Positions 52,412 to 62,400 of a DNA stretch of 64,000 nucleotides are shown here, in pieces. This DNA comes from JAHBNG01 sp039028975 (GTDB lineage Bacteria; Chloroflexota; Anaerolineae; Caldilineales; Caldilineaceae), in contig JBCCHB010000011.1 of NCBI GenBank assembly GCA_039028975.1, positions 90,190-154,189 of the forward strand, given 5' to 3'. Both the position numbers and the translations under genes were made by a program. Below the pieces are notes generated by a model. The model worked only from the letters and a program-made list of their open reading frames with translations, had not been told where the DNA came from and did not search any database. Each line of letters opens with the position of its first letter. Within the stretch, counting starts at the first letter, position 1.

Positions 52412-53467
52412 ATGTTAGCAGATCGCATTGAAGAAAAATGGATTGACGCTTTTGTGCAGCTCTTTAGCCTGAGCAAGGTTGCGCCCGGTGATGAAGTCGC
52501 AATCCTATCAGAAACCCAATCTCGAACCATCAATCTGCATTTAGCAGAACTGGCCCTATTACGGATGGGGGCGACTCCTTTCCATCTACAAATTCCATCA
52601 CCAAAGCAAACAGCACCGGTCCCTGTACGGTCAACCGGTGCATCACAGGCTATTCGAGGAAACAAATCAATCCTGGCCGCGCTAACGAGCGTACCAGTCG
52701 TTGTCGATTGTACGGTGGAAGGGTTGATGCATGCGCCCGAGTTGCCTCAGATTTTGCAGAGTGGAGCCAGGGTACTCAATATCAGCGACGAGCATCCAGA
52801 AGCCTTAGCTCGCTTGTTGCCCACAGAAGCGTTAAAGGCTCAAACGTTAGCTGCTTCTCGCAAAATTCGCCAAGCAAGTACAATGCAGGTGACATCTGCA
52901 GCGGGAACAGATCTAACGGTCAATCTTGAAAAAGCACCTGCCGTGGGCATTTGGGGGTTCACAGACAAACCTGGTACCCTCTCCCATTGGCCAGGCGGAA
53001 TCATTGTCAGCTTCCCCAATAAGGACAGTGTTAATGGCACATTAGTTATCGATATGGGCGATATCAATCTGACCTTCAAGCGCTATGTAACCGATCCGCT
53101 CCAGCTCACCATAGAAAACGACTTTGTCTCCAACATTGAGGGCCACGGCACAGATTACGAGCTGTTCACTCGCTATTTGGCTGCATGGGATGATCCGTTG
53201 GCGTACGCCACATCTCATGTAGGCTGGGGCTTAAATCCAGCAGCCCGGTACGAAGCGCTAAGCATGTATGACAAAAATGATACCAACGGCACCGAAATTA
53301 GAGCCTATGCCGGGAACTTCTTGTTTTCCACGGGGGCCAACGAGTTCGCTGGTCGCTTTACAGAAGGGCATTTTGATATTCCTATTCGGGGCTGTACCAT
53401 CACACTAGATGGCGAAGCGGTAGTTGAAGATGGCCATCTTGTTCAGAGTAGTCACTCAATGCCATGA
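52412..53467 (+). CDS. NicX-like (2,5-dihydroxypyridine dioxygenase/M29-fold) protein
   Basis: 351 residues. VAILSETQSRTINLHLAELA, VRSTGASQAIRG, DCTVEGLMHAPELPQIL, GDINLTFKRYV, SHVGWGLNPAARYEAL and AGNFLFSTGANEFAGRFTEG follow the NicX family, which cleaves the ring of 2,5-dihydroxypyridine in nicotinate breakdown using a metal on an aminopeptidase-T-like fold. No other nic genes (NicA, NicC, NicF) are nearby, so the natural ring substrate may differ. First of four same-strand catabolic genes that probably form a pathway. Confidence 0.8.
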   Translation: MLADRIEEKWIDAFVQLFSLSKVAPGDEVAILSETQSRTINLHLAELALLRMGATPFHLQIPSPKQTAPVPVRSTGASQAIRGNKSILAALTSVPVVVDCTVEGLMHAPELPQILQSGARVLNISDEHPEALARLLPTEALKAQTLAASRKIRQASTMQVTSAAGTDLTVNLEKAPAVGIWGFTDKPGTLSHWPGGIIVSFPNKDSVNGTLVIDMGDINLTFKRYVTDPLQLTIENDFVSNIEGHGTDYELFTRYLAAWDDPLAYATSHVGWGLNPAARYEALSMYDKNDTNGTEIRAYAGNFLFSTGANEFAGRFTEGHFDIPIRGCTITLDGEAVVEDGHLVQSSHSMP

Positions 53468-53542
53468 TGTTACTTTACGTGATGTTACTTTGTACGGAGC
53501 CTGGGAATATATAATGGAACGGAATAAACGAGACACAAACTC

Positions 53543-54310
53543 ATGACGACGACCTTTATTTCGGCTGGTCAAGGTAGGCCCCTTATTTTCCTGCATGGGA
53601 TTGGCTCTACAGGCAGGACGTGGCAGCATCAGCTCGAGTATTTTAGCGAAGAATATCTGTGTATTGGACTCGATCTGCCCGGTTATGGCGGAACTGATGT
53701 ACTTGCGGAAAATAATTTCGAAACGCTTAGCCATTGGTTGAAAGAGACATTGGATGACAACGGCTGGGAGCAGCCGATTCTGGTTGGCAACTCATACGGT
53801 GGCATGATCATCCAAGAATTCCTCTATATGTACCCTGATGCGGCCTATGCAGCCGTGCTCTCTGGCACCAGTCCGGCATTTGGTAAAAAGGATGGGACGT
53901 GGCAACAAAACTATCTTCGAGCCAGACTTGAGCCATTTGATGCAGGGGCCACAATGGATGATCTGGCTCCGAGCATTGTCCAGGGGATAGTCGGCCCTAT
54001 GGCAATCATGGAGGGAATTCAGGCAGCCGAAGCGGATCTAAAGAGCGTCTCGGAAGAGACATTTCGCACATCTGTTATGACCCTCCTACTCTTTGATCGT
54101 CGTGACAATTTGCCTCATATCCAGATCCCGACCCTTCTCCTGGTTGGTTCAGATGATCAGAACGCCCCCGCGAAGATGATGGCTAAGATGGCTACCTACA
54201 TCCCAAACGCTAAATTTAGGGAACTAGATGGGCTGGGCCACATTGCACATATCGAATCGCCTGCTCTCTTTAATCACGAATTGACCCAGTTTTTGCGTTC
54301 TATACAATGA
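53543..54310 (+). CDS. Alpha/beta hydrolase
   Basis: 255 residues. FLHGIGSTGRTW (oxyanion), GNSYGG (nucleophile Ser), LLVGSDDQNAP (acid) and GLGHIAHIE (catalytic His) form a full triad. It resembles enol-lactonases and C-C bond hydrolases that act after ring cleavage. Located between the NicX-like and acyl-CoA-dehydrogenase-like genes, it could take the place NicD has in nicotinate breakdown (deformylation), which is inference. Confidence 0.87.
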   Translation: MTTTFISAGQGRPLIFLHGIGSTGRTWQHQLEYFSEEYLCIGLDLPGYGGTDVLAENNFETLSHWLKETLDDNGWEQPILVGNSYGGMIIQEFLYMYPDAAYAAVLSGTSPAFGKKDGTWQQNYLRARLEPFDAGATMDDLAPSIVQGIVGPMAIMEGIQAAEADLKSVSEETFRTSVMTLLLFDRRDNLPHIQIPTLLLVGSDDQNAPAKMMAKMATYIPNAKFRELDGLGHIAHIESPALFNHELTQFLRSIQ

Positions 54311-54355
54311 ATACTCGACAAAAGTACTAGTAAAAAATGAAAGCTTTATCATACC

Positions 54356-55609
54356 ATGATCGATGCACCTCTCTTTGACCCAATTGCATTTAACCTGACC
54401 GAAAAGCAGATACGACTAACGTCTTTGGCCCGTAAAATTGGACAAGAGAAGCTGGCCCCACGGGCAGCAATGTATGATAAGGACGCAACCTTTCCCTCTG
54501 AAAACTATCGGGATATGTTTGAGGTCGGCCTGATGGGTATCTGCGTGCCGGAAAAGTATGGTGGATACGGGGCCGATATTTTGACGTATGCCATGACCGC
54601 GGCTGAGTTAGGTCGATATTGTGGCGCAACGGCCCTCACCTGGAATATGCACGTCTCATCTACGCTATGGACCGGCGATCTAACAGACGATTTGGAAATG
54701 TCGCCTGATGAGCGAGCAATCCATGAAGAACGGCGGGCTATTCATTACAAACGGATCATCCAAGAGGGAGCCATCTATGCCCAACCATTTTCAGAAGGTG
54801 GCGCTGCTGCTGCAGGCAAGGTTGCATGGTCTACCCATGCTGTGCCGACGAAGAGCAATGGTGGGGGATGGATTGTCAATGGCAAAAAGATCTTTGCTTC
54901 CCTCTCCGGCCATGCCCACTACTATGGGATCTTGTGTACCGAAGTTCGGGAAGGCGAAAGGCCCAGTCGTCGCAATAGCGTTTATGTGGCCGTTCCAGCT
55001 GATGCGGATGGGGTTTCTGTAACAGGCGAGTGGGACCCCATGGGGATGCGCGGCACCGTCTCTCGCACCCTCCACTTTACTGATGTGTTTGTGCCAGAGG
55101 ATGCGATGCTCATGCCAAGGGGGATCTACTATGCAGCGGCAAGAGAGTGGCCTCATATGTTCTTAACCCTTTGCCCCTCATATATGGGGCTAGCCCAGGC
55201 TGCATTCGACTTTACTGTCAAATATTTGCGGGGTGAATATCCAGGGCTACCACCAGTCAAACGACGCATGTACCCTACAAAGCAGTTGGCTATGGCCCAG
55301 ATGAAGATTATGCTAGAGCAGACCAAGTCGCTTTTTTACCAGACATTATCCGAAGCACGACGCAACCCGGACAAGGATCAGCTTTTGCGGGCTTGGGCAA
55401 CCCAATATACCGTCATGGAAAATGCCAGTGAGATCGCTCAGCTTGCCATTCGCACTTGTGGAGGCCAATCGATGCTCAAGAGCCTTCCTCTCGAGCGAAT
55501 CTTTCGTGATGCTCGCTGTGGAGCATTGATGCTTCCCTGGACTGCAGAAATATGTTTAGACAATTTGGGCAAGGGCGTTCTCTATGAGAGAGGTGAGACT
55601 GATGACTGA
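54356..55609 (+). CDS. Acyl-CoA-dehydrogenase-fold flavoprotein lacking the usual Glu motif
   Basis: 417 residues. The fold is clear: GLMGICVPEKYGGYGAD, QPFSEGGAAAAG, WIVNGKKIFASLSGHA, GTVSRTLHFTDVFVPED and TCGGQSMLKSLPLERIFRDARCG. Where medium-chain dehydrogenases have the catalytic Glu (IYEGT) this protein has MLPWTAEICLDNLG, so it may be a flavin monooxygenase or act on an unusual acyl group. It overlaps the ligase gene by eight bases, implying they serve the same acid. Confidence 0.85.
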   Translation: MIDAPLFDPIAFNLTEKQIRLTSLARKIGQEKLAPRAAMYDKDATFPSENYRDMFEVGLMGICVPEKYGGYGADILTYAMTAAELGRYCGATALTWNMHVSSTLWTGDLTDDLEMSPDERAIHEERRAIHYKRIIQEGAIYAQPFSEGGAAAAGKVAWSTHAVPTKSNGGGWIVNGKKIFASLSGHAHYYGILCTEVREGERPSRRNSVYVAVPADADGVSVTGEWDPMGMRGTVSRTLHFTDVFVPEDAMLMPRGIYYAAAREWPHMFLTLCPSYMGLAQAAFDFTVKYLRGEYPGLPPVKRRMYPTKQLAMAQMKIMLEQTKSLFYQTLSEARRNPDKDQLLRAWATQYTVMENASEIAQLAIRTCGGQSMLKSLPLERIFRDARCGALMLPWTAEICLDNLGKGVLYERGETDD

Positions 55610-57128
55610 GCGACTCGATCTTTCAACCTGGATCAGCAAAAACGCGGCGTTTTCACCGACAAAACCAGCCACCCTCTTCGAAGATATGCAGCTGACCTAC
55701 GCTGATTTAGACCAGCGAATCAACAGCGTAGCCTATCTTCTACAGAATGATTGCCATATTGAAATAGGGGATCGCGTTGGACTTCTCGCTCATAATTGTG
55801 TCGAATACATTACCCTCCTCTTTGCTTGTGCCAGGCTTGGGGCCATCCTCACCCCAATGAACTGGCGCTTGGCCGTGCCAGAACTCACCTATATCGCTCA
55901 AGATGCGGGGCTGAAAGTGCTCTTTGTTGAAGAAGCGTTTCAGGCCACTGTCGAGCCGATACAACAGGAGCTGCCCGACTGCCAGCTTGTGGGCTTCGAC
56001 TTTGAACCGCAAAGAGGTCAGATGTGGACCAGTCTCTTCCGAGATGAATGCCCAGAGGCAGAAGGGGATGGTTCGCTTGATGCGCCGCTGCTTTTGCCGT
56101 ATACGTCTGGGACAACCGGCCGCCCTAAAGGTGCATTGCTAACCCAAAGCAATCTGCATTGGAATTCCCTGAACGCGGTCCATATGCAAAGTATGAGCAG
56201 TGAAGATCACGCTCTCACCGTCTTGCCCCTTTTTCATGCGGGCGGGCTGAACAATCAATCGACCCCAATCCTGTATGTGGGCGGCACCCTCTCTTTGCAC
56301 CGCCGTTTTGATCCGACCAAAACCCTACAAACGATTCATGGGAACAGGCCTACGATTACCTGCTTGGTGCCTGCCATGATGGCAGCTTGTATCAGCTCAC
56401 CGTTGTGGGAGGAGACCGATTTTTCTAACCTGCGGCTGAACGTGACTGGATCAACCCTCGTACCGGACCATCTTTCAGACCGATTTCGAGAAAAGGGTGT
56501 TACTGTTGTTGAGATGTATGGACTGACCGAAACGGCACCGGTTTCGGTCTATCATCGTGCCGATTCTGATTTTAGTAAGCGAGGATCTACGGGCCTGCCT
56601 GGACTCCATTCTGAGATTCGCATTGTCGATTTGAATGGCCATAATGTGCCAGTTCATGAAAAAGGTGAGGTTTTGATCAAAGGGCCGAATGTCATGAGCG
56701 GATATTGGCAGAATCCGGGAGCGACCAAAGATGCCTTCGATGGCGATTGGTTCCGTACCGGGGACATTGGCTACCAGGATGGCGACGGATATCTCTATAT
56801 CACCGATCGTAGAACCAACATGATTATTTCGGGCAGCGAGAATATCTATGCTGCTGAGGTGGAACGAGTCTTATATGAGCATCCTGCTGTGGCTGAATGT
56901 GCGCTTATCGGCAAGCCCGATCCGCAATGGGGTGAGATTCCCGTTGCATTTGTGGTGGTTCAGCCTGGGGAACAGTTGTCTACCGAACACCTAAAAGATT
57001 TCCTGAAGAGCAAACTTGCGCGCTACAAGCAGCCCAAAGCGTACGAATTTATTGATGATTTGCCAAAAAATGCAATGGGAAAAGTTCTACATTATGTGCT
57101 ACGGGAGCAAATGGCTGCGGGTTTGTAA
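55602..57128 (+). CDS. AMP-forming acyl-CoA synthetase
   Basis: About 508 residues from ATG 55602 (GAGAGGTGAG upstream, overlapping the previous stop). LLPYTSGTTGRPKGALL is the P-loop, MYGLTETAP the A5 motif, DGDWFRTGDIG and DRRTNMIISGSENIYAAEVE the hinge region, and LPKNAMGKVL carries the catalytic Lys. It activates a carboxylic acid to its CoA thioester. Last of the NicX-like cluster; a substrate such as an aromatic or branched acid cannot be told apart by sequence alone. Confidence 0.92.
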   Translation: MTERLDLSTWISKNAAFSPTKPATLFEDMQLTYADLDQRINSVAYLLQNDCHIEIGDRVGLLAHNCVEYITLLFACARLGAILTPMNWRLAVPELTYIAQDAGLKVLFVEEAFQATVEPIQQELPDCQLVGFDFEPQRGQMWTSLFRDECPEAEGDGSLDAPLLLPYTSGTTGRPKGALLTQSNLHWNSLNAVHMQSMSSEDHALTVLPLFHAGGLNNQSTPILYVGGTLSLHRRFDPTKTLQTIHGNRPTITCLVPAMMAACISSPLWEETDFSNLRLNVTGSTLVPDHLSDRFREKGVTVVEMYGLTETAPVSVYHRADSDFSKRGSTGLPGLHSEIRIVDLNGHNVPVHEKGEVLIKGPNVMSGYWQNPGATKDAFDGDWFRTGDIGYQDGDGYLYITDRRTNMIISGSENIYAAEVERVLYEHPAVAECALIGKPDPQWGEIPVAFVVVQPGEQLSTEHLKDFLKSKLARYKQPKAYEFIDDLPKNAMGKVLHYVLREQMAAGL

Positions 57129-57722
57129 AACGATTTGGGTTCCTCTTATGCCGTAATTTGCGTTCTACGGACACCTCATTCAAACAGTTCCTAAACTAAA
57201 ATTAATATTATCTTAACAACATTGTGCTATGCTTGTATTGGTTATCCCCCACTATATACTTCGCCAGAAAAGTCTTGTCCCGATTCTTGAGCAATGCACT
57301 CCGAGAAATTCCGGAAAGGCAGGACATGACATGCCCATCTTCATGAGTGCGAGCTTTTTCTGGCCATTCATAAGTCACTCAACTCTGTTTGGAAACGCAA
57401 ACAAGTTGTTGAGCTGATCATGTTGCTGTCCGCGTATTCGAAACAACCGCAGTTTAGCTTGTTCGGAGAACTCTATAGCGATAATTTTATGATACCGAAA
57501 AAGCTTTTTGAACAAAGATGAACAGATTAAACAGAGCTTTACTCTTGATTCTGCGAAATCTCCTAATCCCTGTTCTCCAAAAGCTTACTTGAAATCACTT
57601 ATCGTACAGAGATGCCTAATCTATATCTGTCCATATTTAATTGACCCTACCCATTAGTTAGCATTGGCGTATTTCTGACTATGGACACTCTAGGGCCTGA
57701 AAATCTTAATGGAGATTACAAG
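57129..57722. other. Non-coding spacer with a degraded family A repeat
   Basis: No gene found. Positions 57378-57457 match family A ends: left CTCAACTCTGTTTGGAAACG, right CGAAACAACCGCAGTTTAG, with a diverged middle. An AT-rich stretch near 57195-57215 (AATTAATATTATCTTAACAA) may hold a promoter, but no hexamer pair is clear. Confidence 0.5.
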
Positions 57723-58634
57723 ATGAAGAAGATGAATCGAATCTACGCAATGGAACTTGTCCGTTCATTCCAAGTCGGTGAAATTAGCCGTCGAGATTTT
57801 ATGCGTAAGGCGACGCTTACTTTGGGTAGCGCGGCTGCGGCAACGGCTGTGCTTGCGGCTTGTCAGCCACTCCAAGTACCACCGCCAGAAGTTGTTAAAG
57901 AATCCTCGGGTGGCGAAGGGGAAGGTGAAGGAGCCGCAGCCATGAGTGGGGAAGGGCTCAATACGGCCACGATCGAGTATCCGGACAAGGATGGTGAGAT
58001 GCTCATGGGGTATCTCGCACGGCCTGAAGGAGACGAGTCTGCACCAGCCATCATCGTCATTCAAGAGTGGTGGGGGCTCAATGACCATATTTTAGATGTC
58101 ACCAATCGCTTTGCTCAAGAAGGCTTTGTGGCCCTATGTCCTGATCTCTATAAAGGCGTTGTTGCCTCTGAGCCAGATGAAGCTCGCAAACTGGTCATGG
58201 AATTAGATATGCCCGAGGCAGTCAGCGAAATTCAGCAGGCCATTGCATTCCTACTTGCGCAGGACTATGTGGCCGGAGATAAACTAAGCGTGACTGGATA
58301 CTGTATGGGTGGTGGCCTTGCTTTGCAAGTTGCGCTGGTGGATGAGAATTTGGTGGCGGCCATCCCTTGGTATGGTCGGCCGCTGGCACCTGAACAGACG
58401 GCTGACGTGAAAGCCCCCGTACTCGGTCTGTATGGTGCTGAAGATGGCGGTATCCCTGTTGAAGCCGTACGAGCCATGGAAGATGGGTTAAATGCGGCTG
58501 GGATTGAAAACGAAATCGTCATCTACGAAGGCGCCCCCCATGCATTCTTCAACGACACCCGTGCATCTTACAATGCCGAAGCGGCAGCCGATGCTTGGCC
58601 GCGTGCCTTAGAGTGGATACGTAGCCGAATGTAG
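57723..58634 (+). CDS. Tat-exported dienelactone-hydrolase-family lipoprotein
   Basis: About 303 residues from ATG 57723 (GGAG upstream). The lead has the twin-arginine motif SRRDFMRK, a hydrophobic stretch and a lipobox VLAAC, so the enzyme is folded inside, exported by Tat and lipid-anchored. A Gly/Glu linker follows, then the dienelactone hydrolase domain: IVIQEWWGLND, VTGYCMGGGLALQVA (nucleophile Cys about 194), LYGAEDGGIP and APHAFFNDTR (His). Cytoplasmic enzymes of this family hydrolyse dienelactones; the surface location here suggests an external ester or lactone substrate. Confidence 0.9.
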   Translation: MKKMNRIYAMELVRSFQVGEISRRDFMRKATLTLGSAAAATAVLAACQPLQVPPPEVVKESSGGEGEGEGAAAMSGEGLNTATIEYPDKDGEMLMGYLARPEGDESAPAIIVIQEWWGLNDHILDVTNRFAQEGFVALCPDLYKGVVASEPDEARKLVMELDMPEAVSEIQQAIAFLLAQDYVAGDKLSVTGYCMGGGLALQVALVDENLVAAIPWYGRPLAPEQTADVKAPVLGLYGAEDGGIPVEAVRAMEDGLNAAGIENEIVIYEGAPHAFFNDTRASYNAEAAADAWPRALEWIRSRM

Positions 58635-58636
58635 AA

Positions 58637-58700
58637 TCAGTAGATCGCAATGTCACTTTGAGGTAGCGAAGAGTCTCTCACTGGCATTGCGATCTACTGA
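58637..58700. repeat. Palindromic repeat family C, copy 1
   Basis: A 64-bp hairpin three bases after the hydrolase stop: TCAGTAGATCGCAATG at one end, CATTGCGATCTACTGA at the other, with GTAGCGAAGAGTCTCTCACTG around the loop. It may serve as terminator of the hydrolase gene. Copy 2 at 59096 has the same length. Confidence 0.75.
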
Positions 58701-58869
58701 GAATATAACCAGTAAGCACGAAGGAGCAAGGTTTACCTTGCCCCTCGAAAACCACCTGAAGTCCCCAAGAACCACGATTTTCACCGATACCCAACCCCGT
58801 ATACACAGATTTTTCAGCCAAAATATTTCACGAACTTCATGCCACTTTATCCCCTGGCAGCAACGTTAA

Positions 58870-58922
58870 CAATAGCCCGTCAAACTAGGTTTGGGTACAC
58901 CGTTCCTCTATATCGTCTTCAA
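58870..58922. repeat. Direct repeat E, copy 1 (left of the RCC1 gene)
   Basis: CAATAG, TAGGTTT, then GTACACCGTTCCTCTATATC and GTCTTCA. A related segment lies at 63657-63720 on the far side of the RCC1-caspase gene, same orientation, with about 12 extra bases in the middle. Confidence 0.5.
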
Positions 58923-59095
58923 TTCTACCTAGAACTGATTCTTTCTCACTTTCTCATTTTCCCTGTCTGTTGGTGCCCCCTTATCTTCATCGCCGTCTTC
59001 TTTAAGTTTTCACCGTTGAACATGGAGATGGAAGTATGAACCAGCTAGAGCCTATTTATCTCCCGCTGGTTTGTCCATGAGAGATTGTGCTATAC

Positions 59096-59159
59096 TCAGT
59101 AGAAAGCAATGGCGCTCTGAGTAAGCGAAGAGTCTCTCACTGGCATTGCTCTCTACCGA
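59096..59159. repeat. Palindromic repeat family C, copy 2
   Basis: 64 bp: TCAGTAGAAAGCAATGGCGC at one end, GGCATTGCTCTCTACCGA at the other. Where copy 1 has GATCGC/GCGATC, this copy has GAAAGC/GCTCTC: both arms changed together, so pairing is kept. The loop sequence GCGAAGAGTCTCTCACTGG is identical in both. Confidence 0.75.
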
Positions 59160-59447
59160 TGTTCATAGTCATCCACAGTACACTTTTGGATAAACGCCTG
59201 TTTAGAACCTGTCACTGATCGCCTTGCTTAGCGTGTAAGACGAGCACCATAAAGTTCCATTGCCTCAACCCAAACACAAAGGAGAACTGCTCCATGCCTG
59301 CTCCTCGAACTCGACTCAACGGAAATGGTAATGGCATAGCCAATGAGGCAAACGATGGCCAAATCGCTCAGCAGCGAGGCTTCTCCTTAGATTTGTTATG
59401 GGCAAACAGGCATCATCCTACCCATACTCCGGCTAAGAGGAAGGTTT

Positions 59448-62400
59448 ATGTACCCAATCACTTCATTCCACCGACTACTGTTCTTCCCACTTCTGTTAAT
59501 CGTTGCGGTAACATTCATTCTCTTCCTCCCGCGAGAGGGGCTAGCCCGCTCAGACCATGCCGTGTCTGTCGGACCATCCTTGCAGGATGCGCTTGTTCCT
59601 CTCAGCGATATTGTTCAGGTTGCCGTTGGCGACTACCACTCTTGTGGGCTGACGAGCAGCGGTGGTGTCCTCTGCTGGGGAGTGAATGTGCGTGGCCAAC
59701 TGGGCAACGGCTCCACCATAGACAGCAACACGCCGGTGGCGGTGAATGGCCTATCCAGCGGCGTCAGCGCCATTTCCGCTAGTTATAATCACACCTGTGC
59801 TTTGACCAGTAGCGGTGGTGTCCTTTGCTGGGGCGATAATAGCGCTGGACAATTGGGCGACGGCTCCTTTGGGAATACAAGGAACACGCCAGTGGATGTG
59901 ATTGGTCTCTCCAGCGGCGTCATCGCTATCTCCGCTGGCGGTGGCTCAATTGATGGTGGTCACACTTGTGCTTTGACGAGCAGCGGTGGTGTCCTTTGCT
60001 GGGGAGATAACCGCTCTGGACAATTGGGCGACGGCTCCACCTCATCAAGAAGCACGCCGGTGGCGGTCAGCGATCTCTCTAGCGGCGTCACCGCCATCTC
60101 CGTAGGAAGTTACCACACTTGCGCACTGACCAGCAGCGGCGGCGGCGTCCTTTGCTGGGGACAGAACGGAGCTGGACAACTGGGCAACGGCTCCTCTGGT
60201 TTTAATAACGGCAGCAGCACACCGGTGGCGGTGAGCGGCCTTGCCAGCGGCGTCAGCGCCATCTCCGCTGGCAGCGCCCACACCTGTGTACTGATGAGCA
60301 GCGGTGGTGTCCTTTGCTGGGGAGATAATGAATTTGGCCAACTGGGCGACGGCTCCACCACGGATAGCAGCACGCCGGTGGCGGTGAGCGGTCTCTCCAG
60401 CGGCGTCACCGCCATCTCTGCTGGCAATGGGTACACTTGTGCACTGACCAGCAGCGGCGGCGTCCTTTGCTGGGGAGATAACGATTACGGCCAACTGGGC
60501 GACGGCTCCACCACGGATAGCAGCACACCCGTGGCAGTGAGCGGTCTCTCCAGCGGCGTCAGCGCCATCTCCACTGGCAATGGCACATTTCGAGGGCACA
60601 ACTGTGCGGTGACGAGCAGTGGTGGTGTCAAATGCTGGGGGTGGAATTTCTTTGGACAGCTAGGCGACGGCTCCTCCGGTGTATACCGCACAGCGCCAGT
60701 GGATGTGATTGGTCTCTCCAGCGGCGTTAGCGCCATCTCCGCTGGCTATGATCACACCTGTGCATTGACGAGCAGCGGCGGTGCCCTTTGCTGGGGCGGT
60801 AACCGCTTTGGACAACTGGGTGATGGCTCTACCACAGATAGCAGCATACCCGTAGCGGTGAGTGGTCTTTCCAGCGGCGTCACTGCTATTTCGGCAAGTC
60901 ACGACCACACCTGTGCAGCAACGAGTAGCGGCGTCTTTTGCTGGGGAGAGAATCGCATGGGACAACTGGGCGATGGCTCCACTACACAAAGCAGTACGCC
61001 AGTAGCGGTGAGTGGTCTCTCCGGCAGCGTTACCGCCATTGCCACGGCCCACGGCATTTGGGATGGGGACAGCCATACCTGTGTATTGACGAGTAACGGC
61101 AGTATCCAATGCTGGGGAGATAACTTGCGTGGACAGCTCGGCGACGGCTCCGCTGGCAACAGTAGAACCACGCCAGTAGCGGTGAGTGGTCTCTCTAGCG
61201 GCGTCAGCGCCATCTCGGCTGGCCATGGCTCATATGGTAGTCACACCTGTGCATTGACGAGCAGCGGTAGTGCCCTTTGTTGGGGATGGAACTACTATGG
61301 ACAATTAGGCGACGGCTCCACCACAGACAAGATTACGCCAATGGCAGTGAGCGGTCTTTCCAGTGGCGTCACTGATGTCTCGGCTGGCTTTGATCGAAGC
61401 TGCGCGTTGACCAGTAGCGGTGGTGTCCAATGCTGGGGAGCGAATTTTAGTGGACGGCTAGGCAACGACTCTGTCGGCAATACTAGCACGCCAGTGGAAG
61501 TGAGCGGTCTCTCCAGCGGTGTCAGCGCCATCTCCACTGGTGGTGCCCACACCTGCGCATTGATGGGCAGCGGCAGCATCCAATGTTGGGGAAGAAATGA
61601 CTCTGGACAACTGGGCGACGGTTCTATCACAGATAGCAGCACGCCAGTGGAAGTGAGTAGTCTCTCCGGCCGTGTCACTGCCATTTCAGCTGGTGGCGAC
61701 ATATACAGTAGTCACACCTGTGCCCTGTTGAGCAGCGGCGGTGTTCAGTGTTGGGGAAGTAACGGTTCTGGGCGACTGGGCAATGGGCGATTGTTTCAAA
61801 GTTCAGTTCCGATTGACGTCATGACCATGCCGACCTGCTACAGTCTCTCGCTTGACCATGTGGGGAATGGTACCAATCCAACGGCATCTCCTGCCAATTC
61901 CACTGGCTGTGGTGTAAGCCGCTATGTAGAGGGAGAAATGATTACGCTTTTAGCCACTCCTTCCGCGGGCTGGGAAGTTAGCGAGTGGAGCGGTACCAGC
62001 AACAATGAGTCGGTTGACCTCGAGAATACGCTAACCATCTCTACGACCGATCGCGCGGTTAGCGTAACCTATAGTGAGATACCCATCGAAGATGCCTTTG
62101 AAGCGGACCAAGTTTGTGGAGAAGCCAGCCTAGCAGAGACGGGGACGAATATCCAACACCACACCTTCCATGAAGCAGGTGATGTGGATTGGGTCAAGTT
62201 TACAGCGTTGGCCGAGACGTCCTACCAGATTGAGATCCAGCCTACGATCGATTCGCCAGCAGATGTTGTGCTTGAGCTATACGGCTCTTGCGACGGCGGT
62301 GTAGAGAGACGGATAGACCAGATCTTTACACCGGGGGTGCGGTTGGAGCTCCCTTCATCTACAGCTGACAAGACGGTTTACTTACGCCTCTCCAATGCTG

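Noticed and set aside
58687..59039. Two short plus-strand frames after the dienelactone hydrolase
   Set aside because: They run through repeat families C and E, have no ribosome sites and give no recognisable protein.
59294..59782. A 162-codon plus-strand frame with a strong AAAGGAG site just before the RCC1 gene
   Set aside because: Two thirds of it overlap the RCC1 gene in another frame, and the free part has no recognisable features. The RCC1 gene has its own ribosome site and signal peptide. A short leader frame remains possible.
60045..61702. Several long minus-strand frames inside the RCC1 region
   Set aside because: They are by-products of the nearly identical, GC-rich repeats of the RCC1 coding sequence on the plus strand and have low-complexity, repeated products.
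59640..61830. Regularly spaced DNA repeats of about 150-170 bp that could suggest a CRISPR or satellite array
   Set aside because: They are translated without interruption as RCC1 blades, and the unit is far longer than a CRISPR repeat.
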